Source of the DNA: JASEJA01 sp038872535
GTDB lineage: Archaea > Thermoproteota > Bathyarchaeia > Bathyarchaeales > Bathycorpusculaceae
Assembly (NCBI GenBank): GCA_038872535.1
Contig: JAVZJY010000043.1
Coordinates: forward strand, 1 to 10,234
Length of the DNA: 10,234 nt
Direction: 5' to 3'
In this document: piece after piece, positions 1 through 5,698 of the stretch
Numbering within the stretch: position 1 is the first letter of the stretch
How the letters are laid out: each line of letters begins with the position of its first letter
Position numbers and translations under genes: made by a program
Notes under the pieces: model-generated
Databases searched by the model: none
What the model saw: only the letters and a program-made list of their open reading frames with translations
What the model was told of the DNA's origin: nothing

Positions 1-298
1 CTATGCGTGCAAGCTTTTCTTCAAGCAGAAAAGGGTCTGTGTAGAGGGATGTTGAGCGATGTTTAACCCATTCGCTTTGAAGTTTTATAACTGAAGCCAA
101 ATGATGTATTGTTTCAGCGTCTAAGCAAAGGTCTTCTGGATTTTCCCATTCTGGAAAATACTCTTTGATTATGCTGATGATTTCTTCAACATTTATTAAA
201 AACGGGTCTAATGAACGTTCTTCAACTGACTTGCACATTTCTATTATGCGTTGAAGCTTTTCCCTTCCAAATTTCACGCGCTCTTTTTTCGATTGCAT
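1..298 (-). CDS. Unrecognised protein, coupled to the SMC-like ATPase (partial, 3' end off the left edge)
   Basis: I do not recognise this protein. An open frame starts with ATG at 298 and runs without a stop to the window edge, giving 99 residues of the N-terminus. Its ATG shares one base with the TAA stop of the upstream SMC-like gene (TAATG), a typical sign of translational coupling, so the two products probably act together. The visible part is soluble, charged and predicted largely helical, with no membrane segment, no signal peptide and no cysteine cluster. An Asp-Pro-Phe-Leu motif occurs twice, near residues 32 and 90. By position it could be a kleisin-like or other accessory subunit of the ATPase; that is inference from the overlap alone. 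Function unknown; I am fairly sure it is a real gene. Confidence 0.75.
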   Translation of the reverse strand, partial: MQSKKERVKFGREKLQRIIEMCKSVEERSLDPFLINVEEIISIIKEYFPEWENPEDLCLDAETIHHLASVIKLQSEWVKHRSTSLYTDPFLLEEKLARI

Positions 299-2250
299 TA
301 GGCAGCGACCTCTCTGATTATGGATTTTCCTTCAATGTTTTGTACGGTTATTATGTTTGCCTCTTCCTTTGCAAATGTCACTTGACTTGGCGTGATAACG
401 ATGTATTGGGCGTTTGCGTCTTTAACGGTTGAGATTAATATTTTAGCGATTAGTTCACGATTCTTTGGGTCCATGTGAATGTCATATTCGTCCACGGCTC
501 TGAAGGGCGAACGAACATGCTGTTGCAAAGCCAAAAGGAAGCTCATGGTTGCCGTTGTTCTTTCTCCACCACTTTGCGTATACGCATCAAGTGGAACGGG
601 TTTGCCGCCCTTAAAGCCAACGTCAATTTCCAATCCAGCAGCTTCTATATCATGTCCATTAACAAGTTTAACCTCTCCAACGGCTTGGGCTTGAGCCAAA
701 ATCTTCTGATATTCCAAGTTGACGCGGTCTAGGAGGCTTTGGATAACTGTTCGCCAATTCTGCATTCGCACTTTGACTTCTTCCAAAGCCTTCTCACGGT
801 TTTCGGCAACTTGCTGTGCTTTCTCCTTCAACTCTAAATAAAGTTTTGAGTAGGATTCATACATGCGTTCTATGTCCTCTGAAACATCTGCAAGCGCAGC
901 CAAATGTCCATCTGTGACGCGTATTTCGTCGAGAATTTCACCAACATCCTTTATAACCGCAATTCTTGGTCCAGTTTGCTCAGCCTTCGCCAATGCCTCA
1001 TTCAAATTTGCCTTTGCACTTTTAAGCTCGCCTTCAAGTCTTTCCAAGTTGGCTGTTATGTTTTCTTTGCGGTACTGCAGTAAAGCCAATTGGATGCGGC
1101 TGTCCACAACTTGGTTGCCAATCTTCTCCATATTTTCTTCCAAAAACTTGGTTCTCTTTTGGTTCTCGTCAATTTCTACATTCAACTTTAGAATTTGCTG
1201 GTTAGAGTTTTGCATAAGCTCCTTCAAGTTTTCGCTTTTCAGAAACTTGAACTGAGCTGGGTTCTCTTTAATTGTTATGCTTGTTTGGATTGAAGGATTT
1301 CCCTTCTCCAAGATTGCAGTCTCTTTCAGAATTTGCTCGCAAAATGAAATGGTTGCTTCGTTTCTTGCTTTTTCTCTTTCAAGGCTTAAGCGTTCCATGA
1401 AAAGGGTTTTACACCCATTTTTTAGTTTTTCAAGTTCGCTCTGTTGAGTTTGCAGTTGCTCCTTCACTGTTTTTGTCTCTTCTTCAATCTGATTTAAGGC
1501 GTCAAGTTCTCTTTTTCTATCCGATTCTAAAACCTTAACAATTTCCTCTCTTTTTGAAACCTCCGCCCAAGCAAGTTCCCTCTCCAAAAATCTCCTCTTC
1601 GTCTGCAATTGCTTCTTCGCTTGGTATCTCTCGTACTGTTCCCTCCAATAATTGAGCGTCTGCTCAGCTGACTCCAAAAGCTTGTTTACAGAATCTTCTT
1701 GGCTTAATATTCGCGTTAGCTTTTTCTGAGCTTCCAAAACATTTTGGCGGTATGGCTCCAACCCCACAGCCGCCTCAACCATGCGCAGTTTTTCCTGTTG
1801 AGAAAGCACTGTGAACTGTTCAACCATGTTCTGATGCATTATTATAAGCATATTTTCCGGGTCAACGCCCAACTTGGACAATAACCTTTCCACATCTGTC
1901 TTCGTGGCAGCCCTATTTTCCAATTCAAACCAGTATTTGCCATCTCTGCGCAAAACCCTTGTTAAGAAAATTTGGTCTTTGTTGAATTTTGGAACAGGGC
2001 GTCTTCCACCCCTCTTCGTGTTATCCAATATTAATGTGACACGGGCTTGGTCTTTCCCCCAACGAATTAAATCGCTAAGCTTTCTAGAACGTTCAGTATA
2101 AGATTGTCCAAGGGCTACGGAAATAGCCAATAAAAGCGAAGACTTTCCGGAACCATTTGGTCCGCAAATGACGTTTACGCCATGTTTAAATGGTACCCTA
2201 GCATACTCGTAACTCATGAAGTTTTCAAGGATTACTTCACTAATCAGCAT
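298..2250 (-). CDS. SMC5/6-like chromosome ATPase without a hinge
   Basis: ABC-type SMC/Rad50 superfamily ATPase, expected to act on DNA in chromosome structure or repair. In the 650-residue form the Walker A is GPNGSGKS (30-37), the Q-loop Gln is near 140, the ABC signature QSGGE is at 559-563 and the Walker B acidic pair DE is at 587-588. The stretch around Walker B (PFRAVDE, then HMDP) and the later ITP motif in place of the usual switch His resemble eukaryotic SMC5. Coiled coil fills about 165-310 and 340-500. The tip (about 315-334) is only a short polar linker: there is no globular hinge and no CxxC zinc hook. Ordinary SMCs are about 1,000-1,200 residues. An in-frame TTG at 2319 would add 23 residues, but it lies within or upstream of the likely promoter, and family homology begins at the ATG at 2250. 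Rad50-like or coalescin-like SMC relatives are alternatives. Confidence 0.88.
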   Translation of the reverse strand: MLISEVILENFMSYEYARVPFKHGVNVICGPNGSGKSSLLLAISVALGQSYTERSRKLSDLIRWGKDQARVTLILDNTKRGGRRPVPKFNKDQIFLTRVLRRDGKYWFELENRAATKTDVERLLSKLGVDPENMLIIMHQNMVEQFTVLSQQEKLRMVEAAVGLEPYRQNVLEAQKKLTRILSQEDSVNKLLESAEQTLNYWREQYERYQAKKQLQTKRRFLERELAWAEVSKREEIVKVLESDRKRELDALNQIEEETKTVKEQLQTQQSELEKLKNGCKTLFMERLSLEREKARNEATISFCEQILKETAILEKGNPSIQTSITIKENPAQFKFLKSENLKELMQNSNQQILKLNVEIDENQKRTKFLEENMEKIGNQVVDSRIQLALLQYRKENITANLERLEGELKSAKANLNEALAKAEQTGPRIAVIKDVGEILDEIRVTDGHLAALADVSEDIERMYESYSKLYLELKEKAQQVAENREKALEEVKVRMQNWRTVIQSLLDRVNLEYQKILAQAQAVGEVKLVNGHDIEAAGLEIDVGFKGGKPVPLDAYTQSGGERTTATMSFLLALQQHVRSPFRAVDEYDIHMDPKNRELIAKILISTVKDANAQYIVITPSQVTFAKEEANIITVQNIEGKSIIREVAA

Positions 2251-2429
2251 TGAAGCCCTTAGCCTCTTTTTGCAGTAAAATAATAGAGGTGAAAACTCTC
2301 TTATTAAAGAATTAGCCAACTTATAATTAAAGTTGAGCTCAAATTATGATAATAATTTGACTATTTGGAAGCTAAACTGAACCTTAAACTTCTTAAGCAG
2401 ATATTCCCTACTCAAGATTGGTGAAAATT
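2251..2429. promoter_or_regulatory. Divergent promoter region between the SMC-like gene and the hypothetical gene
   Basis: This AT-rich gap separates two divergent genes. On the minus strand, TTAATTATAA (2321-2330) is the best TATA-like box for the SMC-like gene. It would place transcription start near 2300, with a leader of about 50 bases. A second minus-strand candidate, TTTAATAAG at 2300-2308, would give a shorter leader. On the plus strand, CTTAAACTT at 2383-2391 would start transcription near 2413, just before the Shine-Dalgarno site of the next gene. These are eye-matched boxes; I see no clear operator or terminator. Confidence 0.4.
2420..2424 (+). promoter_or_regulatory. Shine-Dalgarno site that decides the start of the hypothetical gene
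   Basis: GGTGA lies five bases before the ATG at 2430, the same spacing as the site of the following gene. It overlaps the in-frame TTG at 2418 and GTG at 2421, so those codons are probably not used and the protein begins at the ATG. Confidence 0.5.
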
Positions 2430-3122
2430 ATGGTTGTTGCTGGTAAGGTTTTTAGGCTTTCTGAACCGCTTTCCATTGCGGAAATTGCTTCTAGGCTTGA
2501 GGGTTATCGCACTGAAGAAGCCTACGAGGAGGGCGATTACAAGTTTACGCTTGTAAGCGAGGTTGTTGGGCTTCTGCCAAAGCCAAAGGAGAATATGCTC
2601 AGGGGCGTTTATTCGCATGATTATGTTATTCACGTTTTTCATAGGGGTAAGATGGCGCCTTTGCCACGCACTATTGAGGCTGTTTTCAGTTTTGCCCAGC
2701 ATGATGATGCCACTTTTTTGACGATTGTTGAGAAGAAGCGTCTGGCCAATTTTATAGCCAATAAGCTTAGCGAAATCATTTTCGAAAAGGTTGGTGGCGT
2801 TGTTGAAGGACGAATTCCACCTGAAACCCTAAGGGAGTTTCACTTAAAAAATCCTGAGGATACGAAGATTACGTTTTTTGACAATGTTGATATTCCAAAT
2901 GTGAATAAGCTTTCGCTTTACGGTCCAGATTTGATAAACACTTCGCTTTTCGAAGATTATTGTAAGCATGGCGACTTGTGGTATGTGGTGGCGAGGGCTA
3001 GGGAGTATGGCTATGTTGTTGGCATAACAAGGGATGCTTCTGTGACGATTTTTAATTTGACTGATAAGGAAAGGTATTTGGAGTATGTTGCGAAAGAAGT
3101 TTACAAGCTAATAATAAAATAA
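2430..3122 (+). CDS. Hypothetical archaeal protein, soluble, about 230 residues
   Basis: I do not recognise this family. The 230-residue product has no transmembrane segment, signal peptide, nucleotide-binding loop or zinc motif. It looks like a folded cytosolic protein. The N-terminal third has alternating strand-like and helical stretches. A central helical part has a Lys-Lys-Arg cluster (about 102-104). The C-terminal 70 residues are strand-rich with many aromatics and end in a basic helix. The start at 2430 is chosen because GGTGA stands five bases upstream; TTG 2418 and GTG 2421 are in-frame alternatives adding four or three residues. It is 43 bases upstream of the P-loop kinase on the same strand, so the two may be co-transcribed, and it is divergent from the SMC-like gene. 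No function can be assigned from sequence. Confidence 0.8.
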   Translation: MVVAGKVFRLSEPLSIAEIASRLEGYRTEEAYEEGDYKFTLVSEVVGLLPKPKENMLRGVYSHDYVIHVFHRGKMAPLPRTIEAVFSFAQHDDATFLTIVEKKRLANFIANKLSEIIFEKVGGVVEGRIPPETLREFHLKNPEDTKITFFDNVDIPNVNKLSLYGPDLINTSLFEDYCKHGDLWYVVARAREYGYVVGITRDASVTIFNLTDKERYLEYVAKEVYKLIIK

Positions 3123-3153
3123 AGCGAAACACGAAACACTAAATTTGTTCAGC

Positions 3154-3160
3154 AAGGTGG
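3154..3160 (+). promoter_or_regulatory. Ribosome binding site of the P-loop kinase gene
   Basis: AAGGTGG, five bases before the ATG at 3166. It supports this ATG and shows that the organism uses GGTG-type Shine-Dalgarno sites. Confidence 0.6.
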
Positions 3161-3165
3161 ATTAA

Positions 3166-3771
3166 ATGAGGGTTGCTGTTAAGGGTTTATGGAATATTGT
3201 TTTGAGCGGCTATCCAAGATCTGGCAAAACAATGCTTGCCAAAAGGTTGGTTGCTGAAAGCCAATATTTTGCAAGAATAGGCGTAGATGAGTTGAGGGAA
3301 ATGCTTTTCAACGAACCGCCTCCATGCCGTAACGAATTTCTCGTATATTCCATGATTGCTGACATGCGAGATGCCTTGTTGGAGAAGGGTTACAGCGTTG
3401 TCATTGATTCAACGGCACCTGACAATATCACACGCCAGTTTTTGCTAACAACGAGAAGGAAACGTGTGAACTGCCTACTTATAATGTTAAATGTGGATAG
3501 AGACGTTTTGATTGAAAGGAACATTGAAAAGTTCGGCGACGCCAATGCTGTTGCTGCTTGGGATAAGCGTTGGCAAAAACCAGTTGGTGATGTTCCAATT
3601 TTCAAGTTTAAAAGCAATAGCATCGAGGAGTTTGAATCTTATTATGCCAGCTTAAGAGAGCTTCTTGAAAGCGAAATGCATCCCTTCAAACCAGAATTTC
3701 ACCGTATCCCTCAACCCTTAAAAGAGGTTAGAGAAGCCCTCAAAAATCTCTTAAAGAAACGTAACCCATAA
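3166..3771 (+). CDS. Small P-loop kinase, AAA_33/zeta-toxin-like
   Basis: A 201-residue cytosolic P-loop NTPase that probably transfers phosphate from ATP to a small molecule or nucleic acid end. Visible motifs are Walker A GYPRSGKT (15-22), a Val-Asp-Glu-Leu-Arg block (40-44) like that after the first helix in zeta-toxin and polynucleotide-kinase-type proteins, a strand ending in Asp-Ser-Thr (81-83) as the Walker B/substrate-side acid, and a lid-like segment with Arg residues at about 112-118. The length fits a single-domain kinase. Substrate is unknown. Members of this fold phosphorylate nucleotides, sugars, antibiotics, UDP-sugars and RNA ends, and motifs alone do not separate these. No antitoxin-like gene sits beside it, so a toxin role is not supported. 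It follows the hypothetical gene by 43 bases and converges on the adenosyltransferase gene with a 5-base gap. Confidence 0.85.
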   Translation: MRVAVKGLWNIVLSGYPRSGKTMLAKRLVAESQYFARIGVDELREMLFNEPPPCRNEFLVYSMIADMRDALLEKGYSVVIDSTAPDNITRQFLLTTRRKRVNCLLIMLNVDRDVLIERNIEKFGDANAVAAWDKRWQKPVGDVPIFKFKSNSIEEFESYYASLRELLESEMHPFKPEFHRIPQPLKEVREALKNLLKKRNP

Positions 3772-3776
3772 TTTGT

Positions 3777-4307
3777 CTAATATTCTATCCCTTTTCTTGC
3801 TTGGAAGCCCTTATTGTATGGATGTTTAATCTCCTTCATTTCTGTCACTAAATCTGCTGCTTCGATTATTTCGTTTGGCGCATACCGTCCAGTCAATATG
3901 AGTTCAACATGTTTAGGCTTTTTCTTAATCAACTCTATAACTCTTTCAGTTTTTATCAGCTTCAGGTTTAAAGCCACATTGATTTCGTCTAGGATTACTA
4001 TGTCATATTCGCCGCTTTTCGCAGCTTCTTCAGCCAATGTTAAGGCTTCTTCTGCCAGTTTGATGTCTTCTTGGCTTGGCGGCTTTTCTGTTACAAATTT
4101 GCCCCTTCCGAAAGCCTTCAATTTTAAGTTTGGAAGCTTATCTGCGATGTAGAGTTCGCCGTAGTCGAATCCACCCTTAATAAATTGGATTATGTAAACT
4201 TTTAATCCTCTCCCTAGGGCTCTTAAGGCTAGACCAAAAGCTGCTGAGGTTTTTCCTTTCCCATTTCCTGTGTAAACCTGAACCATTCCCTTTTCAAGTT
4301 TTGGCAT
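3777..4307 (-). CDS. cobA: Corrinoid (cob(I)alamin) adenosyltransferase, CobA/BtuR/CobO type
   Basis: Transfers the 5'-deoxyadenosyl group of ATP to cob(I)alamin or a corrinoid precursor, giving adenosylcobalamin, the cofactor of the mutase encoded upstream. The 176-residue product has the family's P-loop GNGKGKT (14-20) near the N-terminus, a following Gln-Phe-Ile-Lys-Gly motif, an Ile-Leu-Asp-Glu-Ile-Asn block in mid-protein, and the characteristic Leu-Thr-Gly-Arg then Ala-Ala-Asp-Leu-Val-Thr-Glu-Met segment. The C-terminus ends in the usual Lys-Gly-Ile-Glu-Tyr-like tail, so it is full length for this class (about 170-200). Its ATG shares one base with the TAA stop of the MeaB gene, showing translational coupling. 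AAGG seven bases upstream supports this start; Met8, just before the P-loop strand, is an alternative. It belongs to the CobA family, not the PduO or EutT families. Confidence 0.93.
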   Translation of the reverse strand: MPKLEKGMVQVYTGNGKGKTSAAFGLALRALGRGLKVYIIQFIKGGFDYGELYIADKLPNLKLKAFGRGKFVTEKPPSQEDIKLAEEALTLAEEAAKSGEYDIVILDEINVALNLKLIKTERVIELIKKKPKHVELILTGRYAPNEIIEAADLVTEMKEIKHPYNKGFQARKGIEY

Positions 4308-5272
4308 TATTTTGCCTTCTTAAGTTTTAAATGTAAAAGTTCTTCAGCGGCTGAAGCTGGGTCCATTTTTTTAGCTATAATCTTTTGCAGGGCTTCTTGG
4401 AATTTTCCTTCCCTTTTCAACTCTTCAATTATGGAGTTTACTGCTTTTTCTTTTATAGCTTCGACAAGTTCGGTTTCCGCCCTTAAAAGGCTTTTTTCCC
4501 CAGCCTTTTCTTTCTTTAGGAAGTTTCTGTGTTCTTCCAGTTTTTCGATGAGTTGTGGGACTCCTTCGCCTGTTAGGGCTACTGTTTTTAGAACTGGCGG
4601 CTTCCATGCTTTTTCTCTAGTGTTTAGTTGCAGCATTGCTTGTATGTCTGTTACTGCTTTTTCTGCGTTTTCACGGTCAGCCTTATTTACAACGAAGATG
4701 TCGGCTATCTCCATCAAACCAGCCTTTATGGCTTGTATGTCATCGCCCAAACCTGGTGCATGAATTACGACTGTTGTTTCTGCAACTTTGATTATTTCGA
4801 CTTCTGATTGTCCAGCGCCAACAGTTTCCACAACAACTATGTCTTTGCCTGCTGCATCCAAAATTTTAACAGCATCCCTTGTTGCTTTGGCTATTCCTCC
4901 TGGATAGTTGCGGGTTGCCATGCTCCTTATGAAGACGCCTTCATCTGTGCTTAGTTCCTGCATTCTTATTCTGTCGCCTAAGAAGGCTCCGCCAGTGAAG
5001 GGGCTTGTGGGGTCCACGGCTACAACGCCAACGGTTTTGCCCCTTTGTCTATATTCTCTAACAATTTTTTCGATTAAGGTGCTTTTTCCGGAACCGCCTG
5101 GTCCTGTCAAACCTATAATATGCGCTTTTCCAGTGTGGGGGTAAATTTTTGCAATGAGCCTTTTTGCTTCTGGGGCATCATTTTCTATGATTGTTATTGC
5201 CTTTGCTATGCTTCTTCGGTCTCCGGCTAAGACGCCTTGAGCTAATTCTTCAATTTTCGACAATTTCGGCAC
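4307..5272 (-). CDS. meaB: MeaB/ArgK-family GTPase chaperone of the B12-dependent mutase
   Basis: G3E-family GTPase that gates loading of adenosylcobalamin into the acyl-CoA mutase and protects it from inactivation (human MMAA and bacterial MeaB are the studied relatives). Motifs in the 321-residue product: P-loop GPGGSGKS (57-64), VDPTSP block at 86-91, the family hallmark Glu-Thr-Val-Gly then Gly-Gln-Ser-Glu at 149-157, and base-specificity NKAD at 196-199. A long helical C-terminal part, the dimerisation arm in this family, is present, so it is complete. The start is GTG at 5272, leaving three bases after the mcmB stop with no clear Shine-Dalgarno site, so translation is probably coupled. 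An ATG two bases upstream is out of frame. The N-terminal Val-Leu-Ala-Gly-Asp-Arg-Arg motif, typical of MeaB, lies in the right place for this start. Older annotations call this family LAO/AO transport ATPase, which is misleading. Confidence 0.95.
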   Translation of the reverse strand: MPKLSKIEELAQGVLAGDRRSIAKAITIIENDAPEAKRLIAKIYPHTGKAHIIGLTGPGGSGKSTLIEKIVREYRQRGKTVGVVAVDPTSPFTGGAFLGDRIRMQELSTDEGVFIRSMATRNYPGGIAKATRDAVKILDAAGKDIVVVETVGAGQSEVEIIKVAETTVVIHAPGLGDDIQAIKAGLMEIADIFVVNKADRENAEKAVTDIQAMLQLNTREKAWKPPVLKTVALTGEGVPQLIEKLEEHRNFLKKEKAGEKSLLRAETELVEAIKEKAVNSIIEELKREGKFQEALQKIIAKKMDPASAAEELLHLKLKKAK

Positions 5273-5275
5273 ATC

Positions 5276-5683
5276 TTAGGTTCTTTTCGGCACGTTTTCC
5301 AAAATGAACTCTATTATCTTTTCCGTTGGGGTTCCAGGTCCAAATATTTCTTTTATGCCTAACTTTTTCATTTCTGGAACGTCTTCGTCTGGGATTATTC
5401 CTCCAGCGAAAACCATGACATCTGTTAATCCTTTCTCTTTAAGGAGTTCCATTATTCTTGGGAAGAGGGCTTTGTGGGCTCCTGAAAGGATGCTTAAACC
5501 TATGACGTCCACGTCTTCTTGAAGGGCTGTTTCAACTATTTGTTCTGGCGTCTGCCTTAAACCCGTGTAGATTACTTCCATTCCAGCATCCCTTAGGGCT
5601 CTGGCAACAACTTTAGCGCCTCTGTCGTGGCTGTCTAAGCCTGGCTTTGCGATTAATACTCTAATTTTTCTTTTACTCTGCAT
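5276..5683 (-). CDS. mcmB: Acyl-CoA mutase B12-binding subunit (methylmalonyl-CoA mutase small subunit type)
   Basis: The cobalamin-binding half of a two-subunit adenosylcobalamin-dependent acyl-CoA mutase. The 135-residue product is one Rossmann-like B12 domain. The DxHxxG motif is at 17-22, with His19 as the lower axial cobalt ligand. Ser-Ile-Leu-Ser-Gly at 64-68 and Gly-Gly at 94-95 are the other conserved nucleotide-tail contacts. The length matches stand-alone archaeal small subunits, in which this domain is separate instead of fused to the catalytic barrel. It begins with ATG 15 bases after the mcmA stop and ends three bases before meaB, so all are one transcription unit. Sequence alone cannot tell whether the holoenzyme isomerises methylmalonyl-, isobutyryl- or another acyl-CoA; the catalytic subunit decides that. 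Confidence 0.95.
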   Translation of the reverse strand: MQSKRKIRVLIAKPGLDSHDRGAKVVARALRDAGMEVIYTGLRQTPEQIVETALQEDVDVIGLSILSGAHKALFPRIMELLKEKGLTDVMVFAGGIIPDEDVPEMKKLGIKEIFGPGTPTEKIIEFILENVPKRT

Positions 5684-5698
5684 TTTCTCTGCCCCATT

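Noticed and set aside
863..1255. 130-residue plus-strand open frame inside the SMC-like gene
   Set aside because: It is antisense to coiled-coil sequence, is Ser/Phe-rich as expected for the reverse of Glu/Lys-rich coding DNA, and has no Shine-Dalgarno site or promoter.
298..2250. Identity as Rad50
   Set aside because: There is no CxxC zinc hook at the coiled-coil tip, no adjacent Mre11-like gene is visible, and the Walker B region resembles SMC5.
2251..2319. N-terminal extension of the SMC-like protein from a TTG at 2319
   Set aside because: The extra 23 residues do not fit the usual SMC N-terminus, and the TTG would lie upstream of or at the transcription start given by the nearby TATA-like box. 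The ATG at 2250 is the family-consistent start.
2346..2380. Possible C/D box small RNA (ATGATAA and CTGA in the intergenic region)
   Set aside because: The C-box match is imperfect, no D' or C' boxes stand at the right spacing, and the sequence overlaps the promoter region.
3166..3771. Zeta-type toxin of a toxin-antitoxin pair
   Set aside because: The fold and motifs are shared by many kinases, and the upstream 230-residue protein is much larger than, and unlike, an epsilon-type antitoxin.
4431..4763. 110-residue plus-strand open frame inside meaB
   Set aside because: It is the reverse of a clearly conserved GTPase, with a Phe/Ser-rich product and no start signals.
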